Part shown: positions 34,201-55,602 of the stretch, one piece after another | Layout of the letters: the number at the start of each line of letters is the position of its first letter | Numbering within the stretch: the first letter of the stretch is position 1 | Assembly (NCBI GenBank): GCA_000310025.1 | Contig: FN649748.1 | Coordinates: 2,562,145 to 2,626,144, forward strand | Length of the DNA stretch: 64,000 nucleotides | Reading direction: 5' to 3' | Source of the DNA: Ectocarpus siliculosus | Taxonomy: Eukaryota > Sar > Phaeophyceae > Ectocarpales > Ectocarpaceae | Translations under genes and position numbers: made by a program | The notes under the pieces: model-generated | What the model saw: the letters and a program-made list of their open reading frames with translations, nothing else | Database searches by the model: none | Told to the model about the DNA's origin: nothing

Positions 34201-36742
34201 AATTGCGAGCTACCATTGCGCCATGATAACTGTATTGGTGTTTGATCGCTCAGCCAGTTCTTGCTATTCACACGACGCATTTTGCGTTCAATCTCTTCCT
34301 TTCATTCTTTGACATCCTCGCGATCGGGGTAGGTATTACAGGCGGTAGACAACACAACACAACCAACAGCTTTGCAATACACTTTCAACAATATTACTCG
34401 AGTCCACATGCTGATTCGGGCTTGTATGCATACACCAGACACTACTGCTGCTATGGACACCAACAACGAAACCATAATCGCTCAGCCAGTTCTTGATATT
34501 CACACGACACGTTTTGCGTTCAATCTCTTCCTTTCATTCTTTGACATCCTCGCGATTGTACGTTGAAGCAATGGTGAACGTTGCACAAACACGCCAGCAA
34601 TCAGCACGCACAAACATAAGCAAAACGACGACGACGTTGTGCAACACACAAAACAAGAAGCGCTAGTTCGAAGCACATGGCAGTCGAACAAACTCCTCAG
34701 ACAGGCGATTGAAACAGTTGCATTTCTACCTGTATGCTACCGCGATTTTTCGCCATTGGACCCATGACAACAATGTTCTCGCCGACCGTCCAGTTGTGTC
34801 TCCCACTTGAGCTCCCTCTTGTGTGCATGGAGACAGCACCAGAATTGTTGCCCGAGGTCTTCACTCCCCAGCACGCACACTGACAAACCGCCCGAACCGA
34901 ACTCTGGAACACAAGACGCGGAAAACACGTCCAACAGCAGTAAAACAGTCCCCTCTTCCTCTTCTTCTCACTTGAGCCTCTGCTGTGTGGATGTGATGGC
35001 CGACAGCACGGACAGCTTGTTTACCCGGGACTTGATGTTGGTGGCAGTGCCGTATTCGTCCGCGAGCATCTTGCCAACTCTCGCGATCTGACGCCAGACA
35101 GGCAACAAGAGCACAACAAGCAAACGAGCGAGGGAGAGAGGAGAGGTCAAGGAGGCAATAATGGAAACCAGTAGACGAGAGAGAGAGAGGAGAGGTCAAG
35201 GCCGGAATGACATGAAGCCCAATAGGTCTTCGGGAGCACCCCTCTGTGAAGCGTAAGCTTTCAATGACAACCAATGGTGGCCAGATGCATAGCACCATGA
35301 TAATATGCTGCCACAATCCCCCACGCAACAGTGCAAAAGCTGCAGCGTAAAAGCAGAGACACTGGCAACAGCTACAAGATAGTAGTGTAACTGCTGAAAG
35401 AAACCAAACGATAGCAAGTACTAAACCAACGGTAAGTGAGGATTGGAGAACTACCCCAACATTCAACGAAGGGTTCGGACAATGCACAAAGTGGCGAGGG
35501 AGCAAACCAAACGACCGCCTTCGACGACACGCAGGGCAGTAAGCCAATTTGCCGTGTTGACCCATTCGCACCTGGTCACCCGGCGGAATAACCAGCGAGA
35601 TCATGCTCGTTCCATTTCTGTCGAGCATCGACGATAGAGAAGCAGACGATAGCGCAGGAACATACACGTAAGAACAGGGGGGAAACAGAGCAAGACGTTC
35701 CGTATTGTGCCAGGGTAAAACCTGTGAAATACCGTCGTCTCTCTTGTTGCCCGTGGGAAAGGCTTGCTAGGTCGGCGGACTACAAGCCGTTCTCAACATC
35801 GCGGTATATTGAAGGTGTCTGAAGAAGGTACTCTTTACCGATTCGGGTTTGGAAGTCCCCAAGTTGCCTTGACAGGGTTCCCAAGAGTCCATCAACAGGT
35901 TTCGCTCAACGTATGTGTGGGGAGGGGGGATGCGGGAAGGCGCGCGCGTGGGGGGTCCTCAACGAAGACCTCTGCAAGCGTGGAGTATTTGTGTATGTGA
36001 CATCTCAAGCCGGAGATGGTGAAACACACACAATACAATACAGCAGTATGACAGAAGGACAAAACCAGACAACACAAAAACGCGTCTGCTCGTTGCGCAG
36101 AGCGTTACGGCAGTAGGGGCGAGAGAGGCGGATGGTGAGACGGGAAGGAATAAGACCAGACAGCAGCAGTGGTTTGCCACTGCGGTACTGGGTACCGGAA
36201 ACATGCTCCGCAGATCATCCTATAATATTGCTGGCTCGGGTAACGGCACCACCGGGGCGGGCGGGCGGGCGGTACAACGCCCAATTTATTTTCGGCGTAC
36301 ACGGAAACCGAAGCCAGACTTGTCGAGAATTGGCAAGTATTTAGGGGACGGGACGACGGGGTGAGGCGACCGGCCGTTCCCGAATGCGCAGGTGCCAGCC
36401 ATCAACCAGCACGTGCTGTGGTCAGCAGGTCCGCAAGGAGGCACGTGAGGAGCTTAACGAAATGACGCCAATCGCACGAGAAGAGGACAACCAAACCACG
36501 GCAAAAATCGCAGCGCCAATGGAACCACGAAAACTGGCAGCACCAGCGACTGCAACATCAACATCGACCGACAACAGTACCACAGGGGAAACAAAAAGCG
36601 ACACCAACCACTACGACAAGAGTATAATATTATAGTCCGCTCACCCGCGAGCCTTCTGCAGGGACTTGATCAGCTTCTTCACCTTCCAGATCTCAACCTG
36701 CCTGTCCCCCTGGTCCACCTCGGGCATGCTCTTGTGAGACAT
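28271..36742 (-). CDS. eRF1: Eukaryotic peptide chain release factor 1 (eRF1), complete, 12 exons
   Basis: eRF1 reads all three stop codons in the ribosomal A site and, with eRF3, triggers peptide release. Exons on the - strand: 36742-36645, 35617-35572, 35087-34972, 33772-33619, 32713-32625, 32334-32214, 31911-31813, 30751-30617, 29912-29770, 29358-29298, 28842-28709 and 28400-28271 (TAA). They total 1326 nt, giving 441 residues, against about 437 in human. All junctions are GT-AG and phases close. Domain 1 has [11 protein letters not shown] (NIKS at 65-68) and YLCDNKF (129-135), both used in stop-codon recognition. Domain 2 has [11 protein letters not shown] (GGQ at 187-189), which enters the peptidyl-transferase centre. 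The C-terminal domain ends [20 protein letters not shown] and an acidic tail. Nothing departs from a standard-code eRF1. Introns hold tandem repeats, a TIR element, a tRNA-like sequence and a dispersed repeat. Confidence 0.98.
31024..31240. repeat. Tandem duplication, 117-bp period, in eRF1 intron 7
   Basis: Both copies begin GCAACACTAAGATTTAATTA (31,024 and 31,141) and continue through CTTGTAAGCTTGTGCA to AATATCCGATGTCGTT, with a handful of differences. The second copy is cut slightly short. Confidence 0.9.
31292..31528. mobile_element. TIR element (MITE-like), 237 bp, in eRF1 intron 7
   Basis: Ends are inverted repeats of about 50 bp: left GGTGGCCAGAGGGCAGGTTG, right in complement GGTGGCCACCGGCAGGTTG. 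Both go on through an ACTACAACCTG-GGGGGG-AGGTTG block. The central 120 bp is unique. No target duplication stands out. It is unrelated in sequence to the TA family. Confidence 0.75.
33146..33241 (+). repeat. tRNA-like sequence with A-tail (tRNA pseudogene or tRNA-derived SINE), eRF1 intron 4
   Basis: GGTAGTCTAGTTTGTATCC resembles a tRNA D-arm/A box, and GGGGTTCGAATCCCGG is a textbook T-arm/B box about 35 nt later, followed after about 25 nt by a run of 13 A. The 5' and 3' acceptor strands do not pair (GCCGGTGGCC against GCGTCAGCGA), so it is not an intact tRNA gene. The A-tail favours a retroposed Pol III transcript. Confidence 0.65.
33861..33920. repeat. Tandem duplication, 30-bp unit
   Basis: Two adjacent copies of GCGGTGG.AGACGAAGAG followed by AATCAATCGGA, in eRF1 intron 3. 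Confidence 0.85.
34246..34326 (+). repeat. 80-bp dispersed repeat, copy 1 (eRF1 intron 3)
   Basis: It begins TCGCTCAGCCAGTTCTTG and ends TTTGACATCCTCGCGATC. It recurs in the same orientation 230 bp downstream, and inverted at 46,063-46,143 in an intron of the CorC-like gene. All three are more than 90% identical by eye. Confidence 0.9.
34476..34557 (+). repeat. 80-bp dispersed repeat, copy 2 (eRF1 intron 3)
   Basis: Same block as the copy at 34,246, with three or four substitutions. The 149 bp between them contains ACACAACACAACCAACAGC, which has a loosely similar counterpart beside the 46-kb copy, so the unit may be longer than 80 bp. Confidence 0.9.
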
Positions 36743-39700
36743 CTTGCAAACGCCAACAAGCAGGCACGGACAAGCCTTCTCTCCAGGCTAGCGCGGCCCG
36801 CTGCCGTCGCTCACTCCCGCCCCTGCTGCTGCTCCTTTTCGTTTGCCCCTTCTCCGCTTTCCTCTCCCTGTACCCCCTCCCCCCTCCCCCCACCAACAAG
36901 ACGCCTCCGTTCTTGTCGTGGCGAAGCAAGCCCCTGCTGTGTCCTGCTAGCAACCATTTTTTAAGGCACCACACCAGGATAGGGCGAGGTGGGGGGGTCA
37001 GTCAGTCGTTCCTCGCTGAGTCTTACAATTACGGGTTCATCGAACCCGTGCATCAAGGGTGAGCTGTGTAGGTGCATCCTCACAGCAGTGATAGCTAGCA
37101 CTGTGCGTAGCAAGGGTGAAGGGATGAATCAAGATATCGCATTTTCGGTTCCCTGTGGAGGTCTCTGCCGTGTTTTGATGCAAATATAGAGACCTGCACA
37201 CGTGTTTGCACGTACCGAGGGCTCTCTCGCCTTTCACCAATACAAAAGCACCGCACTATTGGTGTTCATGATACGTACTCCCACACCACCCTCGGAGCGC
37301 AAGAGTATGTAAGAGTCGACAACATGACGAAAATACACCCTCAGCCTTTGGTGGCCAGCTTGACAGACGGGCAAAGAGACGGAGCTACACTTGCACATGC
37401 GCCTTCGTATGCTACACGCAATCGGCAACAGGAAAAGGATGAGATGCGAATGATGGCCCATCATCTACCACGAAGAGAGCGATGGTGTCAGGAGGAGGGA
37501 GTGAAACCAACTAAATTTCTTCTGATCCATCACAGGGATTCGCAGTAATCCAAGACTGTCTCGCTATGGTAGGGTCGACCTGGGTGTACCTTCCTTGCAC
37601 CACGGCTTTGATGATCGTGATCATCTACATGATCTTCGAGAGACTGGCATTTTTCAAGAAGAGGGGCTACTTGTATACTCGGGAGTATGGTATTCTACAA
37701 TTGATCGACAAAAGTGTGCGGACCGGTGCCCAAGGTGCTACTGGCGTCGCCTGCTTCTCCCAGAAGTGAGGAGAGACAAGGAGCCAAAAGGCATCGATCG
37801 ACCAGCAACCACAGCACACACACATGGGAAACGCGCGACAGAGAACTACAACAGGAGCTGGCAGAGGCAGACACAATAGGAAGCCCCCCACTGCTGAGAC
37901 GTCCGTCGTTATTTTTACAAAAAGTTTTTGTTTCTCCGGCGGCGTCAACGCAAGGTCACAGCAGGTGTCCCTGCCCCAAGCTGCAAGGAGAAGCTTTGAT
38001 TCCTACACGTTCAACACCAGCGCACACACCACGTAAATCAGCGGGTCCACGCCGACACCGACTCCCCAGGATGTTCGAGAAAAAAAAAGCCAGGTGAATA
38101 CGGAGAAACTGGAAAAAACTTTCCACCTCCCCAACCGCTTTCCCCGTCTCCGACACGCCAAGCAACAGCTCCGTCTCTATCTCTCTCTCTCTCTCTGCGC
38201 GTTGCCGCAGCAGCAGCAGCCGGCCGCACTTCTTCTGTCAACCTCACCTTTTCCGAGCAGATCTAACACACCGGTTCTTCCAGTTTTCCCGGAAGAGGCA
38301 CGCGCGAGGTTCCACCGTTCTTCAGCTGCAACGTGTCGCCAGGGGGAGGTAGAGGCTAGATAGGGTGGTTCCGCGGCGGGTGTGCGCAAGCAAGAGCGAG
38401 AGTGAGGCAGAGCAGGGGCAGGCCTTGTAATGACCGTAAACGACCAAAGGGGGGCATCGCCAACAGGAACATTTCAGGGGGAGGGGGGTGCTAAATGACA
38501 ACCCCCCGCCACAGCTGGCTAGGCCGGAGGTCCGAGACATCAAGCCAACCAATAACAGGAGCAGCACGAAGCAACCAGACACGGAGCACACATAGCAGCG
38601 AGCTACGTGTTGAAGCGAGGCGTGAGTTGTATTGTTGCGTCATATGCGGCATGCGTTGGTGTTGCGAGCTTGTGGAACTATTTTGCAGCTGCGGTTTTTT
38701 GGTGCATGTTACCCCACGAAAACAGAGTGACGTTGTGTTATAATAGCACTTTTCGTTGCAATGGGTTGGCAGGTACACCGCAGTACGCTTTGCTCTTCAA
38801 ATACCCACCACCCACCAGGGCACCCAGCTGTGCAGGACCTTAGCTCTATCGTACAATACGCGCTGGCCTGCCAATGTTACAGGGAGGATCTGTAGAATAC
38901 AAGTCCGTTCAATACCGGCCACCATGTAGGCAAGCTACTGCTGTAGACACGTGCCGAGAGCTGGTTGCTCCTATTCGACATGGTACATATGTTTTAGATG
39001 GTCTGATGTTGCAGGAACTCTCGAGTGCTCTTGTCACTGCTGTATCATTGCTGTATCACTGCATGAGCATACGAGCAATGGGGCTTGACTGGCACTGATT
39101 GCCACCCTTCGGATCCTGTTGCTTATGCACATAGTTTCTTCCTTCGATTTTGGCTTCCTTGCATGTCAAAGCTGACACATGGTGTGCCGGGTTGAGGCGG
39201 CGTTTGTTCCTTTTATGTATACTGTATACACACATCACACATGCCTCAAGAGTCAACACATGCATGTGTATGTAGCATAGACAACTTTACGCCTTTCCCT
39301 GCTGCGCACGTGTGCAACGGCGAGCACGGAAATTCAAGCGGCGGCAGCGGCAGCGGCCGATGGATCAAACCTACCGCCGTAGCACGCCCTCCATGTTACA
39401 GGGTGTTGGTCGACACCCTCGGTACCCCGAGCCGAGGGTTTGTTGGCCGATCCCCTGTACCCACCGCTATCGACGGTTGCATACGGCTTTTTGCTCGTGT
39501 GCATATTGAGAACGATCATAGTAAATAGTTGGAGGCACGCAACCGTAGTGTATGCATAGCCAAAACACAAACTGGATCATTCAACATGTGCACACGTTAC
39601 TTCCTGGATCGGCCATCGCTCGAGAATTTAACTCGAATGTCTTGACAACCAAGCACAGCAGTAGCGGCTATGCCCAATGGTCTCGCTCTTTCTCTCGTGT

Positions 39701-39843
39701 CTTCCCTTTGGTCTTGATCCCAAAACTCGAGGAGCATCATCTTCTTCGTCCTTTTCCGCCGTTCTTTTCCCGTCCCAGCTCCGTAATCAAGCAGGATCAA
39801 GACGCGACTGGAGACAACGCGTGAGGCAGCGCAGGGTCGACTT
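36743..39843. other. Divergent intergenic region between eRF1 and the CorC-like gene
   Basis: About 3.1 kb with no exon series that I can support. It should hold both promoters. A TC-rich run (38,177-38,197) and one TACTGCTGTA motif (38,937) lie inside. Several short open frames exist, but none has splice-compatible continuation or a recognisable motif. Confidence 0.45.
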
Positions 39844-48815
<8,972 letters not shown>

Positions 48816-48852
48816 TGCACGGAAGGTGCTCCGCCCCCTCCGAAATACCGCG

Positions 48853-49083
48853 GGTTGCATGCGATGTCGCACCCACCCCCTGGACCGACTTCCAAGCCTC
48901 GGTTTTAGTCTGCAGTAAAAAATAGCGACGGGACTGTGCCGATGATAGATGGTGTTGTTAAAAGTGTCTCGTCGAGGGCTCTCCGCAACGAACCCATCAT
49001 CTGATTTTAGCGCCCTCTTTTCGTCGTGGAGCAATGCCAGAGGTTTGAGATTCGGTCCAGGGGGTGGTGTATCTTATGTCACC
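48853..49083. mobile_element. MITE of the TA-insertion family (copy 5), in or next to the CorC 3' UTR
   Basis: 231 bp. The left end GGTTGCATGCGATGTCGCAC with CACCCCCTGGACCGACTTCC is the inverted match of the right end (complement GGTGACATAAGATACACCAC, CCCCTGGACCGA). It starts 37 bp after the stop codon, so it could supply transcript 3' end sequence. The flanking TA is not preserved. Confidence 0.8.
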
Positions 49084-51108
49084 CACGGTGGTGCTGCGCT
49101 GGTCGTGACACCTCGGCTGTCTTGCCTGTCCTCGATTGGTTTGGCTGAGGGTTGTTGATTTTTGGCGAAGGATTGTAGAGGGCGAGAAAACTGGGGAGTG
49201 AAGACTTTGAAGGTGTGGACTGCTGGTGACAAGAGAGGCAACTTTTTCTCGACGCTGCTGACGTTTGTTGCGTGGGAGGTGTCACGCGCGTTTGGTGGAG
49301 GCCGTGCTTGTTTCGGACGACGATGGCTTTGAGTCGAAAGCCCGGTGCTTTTGGCTCTTGCCACAAGAAGCTTGTGTGACGCCGGAGATAGATCGCGTAG
49401 TCGTGGCTGGGGTGCAGCCCCGCTGGTGATTATAGCTTCGTTGTTCGAAATAGTTGGCGGAAACTAACGCTGTATTTTGTGCGAGTTATTTTTTGTGGTC
49501 GTGCGGAGATTGGGAGTATCGTGCAAGGGAAACAGTAAATAAACAAGCTGTGCGCCTGGCCTTCCGCCGAGTCAACTGCTCAGAAAGCTTGACACAATAA
49601 GGTGTGCTGACACGTCAGTACGGTGCACTTGTCTCTCCGAACATCTGACCGACCAAGCTTTTCTTCGTCTCAAACGATGTCTTGGTTCCCCCCCAAGTGA
49701 CATGGTTGCTGCTCCTCTGTCGGTATGTTTATCGGCGGGTGATGCGTCAAGTCATTCCTTGATTTCATGCGGTGGCGCAACGTTCGCAACGCCAGTGTCT
49801 TGCCTTGAGTTTGAGGGGCGGCCGAAGTCGGTAGAATTTCCCACAAAGCTTCTCTTAACTCGGTTAGTCGACGTCCGACCTGCACTACATGCCGTAGTTT
49901 CTCAACAGCATTGCCACATTCGGCGCCCCGCGTCCTACCAGATTTTCGGGTTACTATTCCCCGCGATGACATGCACGCCGTTGTTGCCGTCGTCGTGCGA
50001 GTAGTTTGTCTTCCCCGGAGGGAGTGCTCCGTGATTTAGTCGATCGTCGTAGCCTGGGCCACTGCTTTCTTTACGATTGATGCCTCCTCGGCGTGCGTAC
50101 CTCCCAAAAATACTTGGGAGGTACCATCCTCCTTTAATTTGAGTCGAAGGCCGGGGCTGATTCATAGTCCAAACTAAATGTGATGGCAAAAAGAGTACCC
50201 TTGGCCACATGACAGCCATCATCGACCTCCACGAGGAGGTAGGTCAACGGAGATACAGCAGTAGATGTCATGCTATGCATACGAGTTGGACGAGCAGAAA
50301 TAAATAAATGTCGTGCAACACCCTACCAACAGAGGGACAGCAGATGCGTCGCACGGAACAACAAGAAAGACGACTCTTGTTAGTCTATGATCCTAGCGTC
50401 CCCTTTCAGCACCCACAACAACAACAGCTAACCTTCCCGATTAAAAGCTCTGTTGAAAGGGACGCCCATACACAGCAGTCTATTCAGTCTCCCTTCTGCT
50501 CCGTTCGTTGTGCGAGGAACATGGTTCGAATGCGGATGGGCTCCGCCTCTCGAATCTCCGCCGGAAAAACCCGCTGCCGGTTGATGTTTACATCGGGAAG
50601 AAGGCGGCAGACACACACGTCATGGACCGGCCGAGTGGTGGTGGTTGGGATGAAGGGGGGGCAGCGAACGAGGGTGTGTGGGTAGGGCATGACATGTGTG
50701 CGCGGTACCAGCGGTCATCCAACCTTCGATTCTTGAATGAATCCGGTGGAACCTCGCTGTCTACGTCAGGACGGCTGCTTCCTGCAGAACGAATCATGCG
50801 CTTAGCCTTTGACGTCCCTGAGTTGCGAGGAAGCCGTGTGCATCTATGAGCCCGTAGAGGCATTCAACCAATAACGTTCTGAGTTGTTGGTTTGCAATCT
50901 CAACTTCATTTGTTTCCAATCGAAAACAAACAACATGTTCTTACTCTCTTTTTGAATGCCGGGGTGGTTTGCCCTCGCGGCTCAAACCAGCCTCAAAACA
51001 CGATCAATCATTCCTCTCGTTACAAGCGACCATACCATACCTGAACCGATACGTCTGTTCAAATATGCAAGCGTCGGCAGAATGTCGAACATGCCTTTTT
51101 TCGCTCGA
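49084..51108. other. Convergent intergenic region, no gene recognised
   Basis: Between the 3' ends of the CorC-like and LRR genes. Short inverted sequence CCTCCCAAAAATACTTGGGAGG near 50,100-50,121 could form a small hairpin. An open frame near 50,508-50,849 has no motif and no joinable exon. Confidence 0.4.
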
Positions 51109-54100
51109 CTATGCACATGTACGAGCTGAGCTAGCAAATGTATCTCCTCTCTCCCCAAATGCTCGACGGACCATCTGAATGAGAAGTAAAAATGCTTACA
51201 CGGGATGCAGGAATCCCTCGACTAGAGAAGTTGGAAGGAGAGAATGGCGACCCACCGTATCCGATCCCTATCATGATAATCTTGTCTTGCGGATGCTACG
51301 AGTTCGAACCACGACTGGAACCGATCGAAAAAATCGGGTTACCTGCGCGTCGGCCTTGAGCTGCTTCAGCTCTTCCAGCTCTTTCGCGTCCGCGAAACGA
51401 CTCCCCTTCGCGAAAACGTCTGCCACCCGTTGGGTCAGCCGACGTACTTTGGAAGACTCTTGGTCGTTGTAGATCTGCGTGAGCGTCTCAAACAGGCCGT
51501 CGACGCACCTGTGTAGGATATAGCGCGTGCGTGACAGCAGTTTAGTCTAGATGCTGGTTTCCGTTGTGGTCGGGTCTGCCGGAAACATTCGGAAGCAAGG
51601 AGAGAGAGAGAAAAGATTGACGATCGTTCAACGGTCCTCGACGCACCCGCATGGCTCAATGTACGTACGTGCTTGTTGATAGAGAGCGTTGCTCAGGTTC
51701 TTCACGAAGATCGGCGGCAAGAACTGAAGCACGAAGATACAAAGACAGTCAGTCACTGCCCAAACGATAAAAATACGATAGTTTGGTCAGAGTATCAAAA
51801 GCGACCCCTTCACACAACAGATTGATAGATCGATAGATAGGCAGCTACTTTGATGCATGATACCTTTGTCTTGCTTCGGTCATATCCTTCTGCAACGCCA
51901 ACATGCTGCTCTTCACGCCGATCCCGGTGATCTCTTTCGGATCGGGCGGCATGACCGTCCCTGCGTGTCTCACCAGAAATTGAACGTCTTCCAGCAGTTC
52001 GACCTTTGTTAGACGGAGAAAGTTCCAGCGGAGCGACCAAGGGGACGATTGCAGCGGCATGCCTCAAGCACCCCATCACTTCAACAGGCGGGGTGGGTGG
52101 CACACGTTCTCCCGACAAGAAACGAAACGTCTTCCGAACCATTCCGCCTGATTGAACCATCCCAAGAGGAACAGCATCCTGCAACAAACTACCGCCAGAG
52201 ATCGTATATCGTGGAATACCTCTCCCGAACTCGCACCAAGCTTATCCCCCGTCGATTCGAACAACCAAGGGCTCGCCCGCTTCTAGCCCTTACTTTGTGG
52301 CAAGGGTAATCAATCCTACTACCGTATACTTGCGCCCCTTAACCCAGACCCCCCCATTCTATTGCGAAGGATCCCACGCGACCATCAGATATACCACCGC
52401 GCCCACGTGGCACCCCTCCCCATTGACCTCATGCCTCTCCCTCACCCCCCGTGCCCATTCCTACCTGCTGGTAGATGGACGCTATGTACCCCTCAACGGC
52501 GGCTGGATCGATCACGTCGTAGTAGATCGCTCGCATCTTCAGCTCCAGCTGCGAGGCTAGGCGCTTCCGTTCGTTTTTTCGCCCGAGCACCGTGAATTTC
52601 TCGCGTAGAGTGGAAGCGGCGGCTGTCGGGTCGATCCCGCCGGTGGCCAGGTCCTCGGGGAACAGGCGGTCGCAGTGCCGAGCAACCTGCCTTTAGCGCG
52701 GCAACAAAAAGGAGAACAAGTTTGCCTCACCGTTCACTGTTTAGGTTCATTTCAGGCAAAGATAGATTCCGAGGAACAAATGTTGGAACAAGAGCACGTA
52801 GGTGTGTAGACCTATGTAAATATAAATACTTGCGTCGCTAACCGAGCCACCGCACTTTTCCCAGAATCCATTCAGCGAGGACAACGGGAGAGGAAACACG
52901 CCGCACGTCACTGAAACAGTTTGCAAGGACGAAGCTGTGGAACGGCTGGAGCCTAACACTGCTGTGCGGGGATTGGAGAAAGGGATCCGTGGGGCGTCAC
53001 TACTGTGGTGCGCTTTCTTTCGTGCTCCCGAGAAGCGGACAGCGACAATCCTTTCTAAGCCTCAGAATGCCTCTTTCGAGCATGGACTCACGTGAGCTCC
53101 TGGAGGTCGTTAAAGGCCAGGCAGACGGCCTTGATCAAGGGATGGATGTGACGTCCGGTTGGAGAATCGAGAACTTCTCGGTACAGGCCCGTCGACAGCT
53201 TGTTGTAAAGCTCTACCTTCAGGGAAACAAGTGCGAACGCAAGCCTCGTCACCGCCACATATATATTTTTTTCCCGCGTGTTCGTTTCGGAATGCTACAG
53301 GTGAGCGGGCAGGTAGAGAGAGGCAAGCGTTACGTTCTTCGTTGATTGCCGACCGAACGGATGGGGAGGGGCCTATGTCACACGGGGAGCACACATCCGT
53401 TCCGCGCTATTATTAGTACACACTACACACGTAACCCCAAGCCGAACCTAACAACTTGCGGTCGGTGGGTTTCGCATACTGCTCGATTCCACGGTACCAT
53501 GCCTGTCGAGAATCTGGTTGGTGGTTGTTCTGTGCCTCCATCATCCTGCCCCTCCCTTTGCCCTTTGCTAAGCACACCTTGATGTGTTTCCTCGCGTCTC
53601 TCTCCCTGAGGTACGCCATGAGCCCCTTAGTGTTCCGCTGGAAGAACTTCATCTTAGCTTTCAATGGGGCGCCGCGAAGATCAATCTGCAGCCTCACCGA
53701 ACAGATCAAGTTACAAGCGGAGAGAGGGGGAACAATCCAATATTGACAGCATGCCTCTCGAGTGCCAGGCTTCGCAGCGCTCATCTTCTCTCACTGATTC
53801 GTGTGGGACAATATGCCTGAGTCCCTCTTGGTGCTGATGATGGCCGTTTCACTCGTTTCAGCACTGCATACGGCTCGACTTGAACCTACACCGGCAAGGT
53901 TGGCTGTTTGCTGTAGGGAATGTACCTCGAGTATGGTCGACAGGCGGCCAATCTCTCGCGGGAGCTTCGTCAGCGCCGTGTTGCGTAGATCGAGAACCTG
54001 TATTTTGTTTTGCGGCGGGATATGGGAGTCGGCGTTGTTCTCGCACACGGACTACGTAAGGGTTGGGGTTGTTGTTGTCGTCGTGAAACCGGTTTGTGCC

Positions 54101-55602
54101 GGCCCCATCTAGTATTTCCATGGTCAAGACGTACAGTAGCTCAAACGAGGGTCTTTCGTAGATGCATTCACGGCATTCTTCAACTGAAAGAAAAACCTCT
54201 TGTTCGCAAGGCTTGTTGCCACGATAGGGACTACACCAAGCATTTTGAGCATCGGGTCCGTGCCCACCAAAAACAAAAAAAACAGACTCCAAGCAGCACG
54301 CGGTTCGATTCGCCGGTGCGCCTTCTCTCTCTCTCTCTCTAGACTTCACGCAACGGCTTTAATCTCCGAGGGACTGCTCGAAGTCTAGGCAAGTTACCTT
54401 GAGTCGGGTGCAATGCTGAATATCAGGGTGCACGGACGCGATGGGGTTGCCTTGGAGCCACAGGTGCTCCAGGTTGGTCAGCGAGGAAATGGCAGCGGGC
54501 ACCGAAGGCAGCTCGTTGCAAGCTAAGTCTAACCTGGAAGAAAGTGGGCCCGGGGCAACCAACCGCGGGTTGGTACACATCCAGTAATTCGATTCCAAGA
54601 AGACTGGAGGAGCGCCCGAGCACTACCGGAAGGGATCAATCGGTTTGGAACGACCAACAACGTCGGACCAAAAGGAAAAAAAATCGTCAAAATCTTCCTA
54701 CGTAACATAATGACCCAGGCGATCATGTGTGCCGGTTTAAGTCACAACGCCTGAAAAGCCCGCAACCGGAGAAACCACGATTGATGATTTATTGTAGGAC
54801 TGAGAGAGATGGAAACCAACAAACGCGATGGGAAAAGAGGACCCATAACGTGAGACGTCGCAGGTGGCGCCCCGGACAAAAGAGACGGTACAACACGCGA
54901 GGCAAGCAAAATAACAACCAATCGCAGACGCCTAACACACAGGCAATGGCGTGATTCTCTCTCGAAAAAAGTGCCAACCCACTCACAAGGACCACACCCA
55001 CCCGTACAAGAAACCCGGGCTCAGGTTTTCGACAAGATAATGGTCGGCACCACACTATCATCAGTATACGAGTAGCTCGTGCTCAATCGCTGAGACATTC
55101 ATGGTGAAAGGTTTTTGAGCCTACTTGCTGTAGGTGTTTCTTGTGTGAGCCGACCTTTCTACTGCTGCTACAGATTACTCTGTTGTACCGGCCAGGGTTT
55201 AGTGTAATCACCGCCGCCGGGTTTGCGAAGGCCGTGTCGTTGTTGTCCCCACCACACTACCCACTCATGCAGTTTTTGGAGGAAAATACAGGAAAAACGA
55301 CCCAGCCCGCTCAAACTTGCTGTCGCCATTGCCCACATGCTAGCGTGAGGTTACTGCTTGAGTGGTCGGCCGCTCGTCGGAACCTCAGCAGCATGTTATG
55401 CTATAGATCGGTGTGTGTGCTTTCAGCGGTAAGCTCGGGAAGCACATGCAGCAGTGCTTTGAGCACGGAGCAGCAACGGTATTCACTTTTACCTCGTCAG
55501 GCCGACGCTTCGAAGAACCGGCCTTGGTATTCGGCTCAGCCCCATACCCGTGAGGTGAAGCACTTTCGATCGGTTCACCTGCTCAAGATCACCGCCACCC
55601 AT
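51109..55602 (-). CDS. Leucine-rich-repeat protein with unrecognised C-terminal region; 10 exons
   Basis: Probable protein-binding scaffold; partner unknown. Exons on the - strand: 55602-55493 (ATG), 54533-54398, 53997-53926, 53685-53578, 53216-53092, 52690-52465, 52003-51864, 51723-51665, 51508-51343 and 51174-51109 (TAG). The first four encode about five LRRs in a row: KVLHLTGMGLSRIP, LDLACNELPSVPAAISSLTN, LEHLWLQGNPIASV, VLDLRNTALTKLPREIGRL, IDLRGAPLKAK. After these come helical, charged segments (GLMAYLRERDARKHIK; RHIHPLIKAVCLAFNDLQELT; HCDRLFPEDLATGGID; LELKMRAIYYDVIDP; ALYQQ; CVDGLFETLTQIYNDQ) that match no domain I know. All joins are phase-consistent except exon 7 to exon 8: the good donor at 51,863 is phase 2 and the exon-8 frame needs phase 0, so one boundary there is wrong or a small exon is missed. 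Length is about 400 residues. Confidence 0.75.

Noticed and set aside
34246-34557. Solo long terminal repeats or a small LTR element
   Set aside because: The two 80-bp direct copies lack TG...CA ends, primer-binding sequence and any coding remains; 149 bp between them is too short.
34861-35667. Open frame of 268 codons on the - strand
   Set aside because: It spans eRF1 intron 2 and parts of exons 2 and 3; only the short exon segments in it are conserved, and the rest is intron read-through.
37566-37769. Short frame with a hydrophobic stretch (YLPCTTALMIVIIYMIFE)
   Set aside because: It has a membrane-like segment but no family match, splice partner or conserved motif, so one short frame in a 3-kb intergenic region is not enough.
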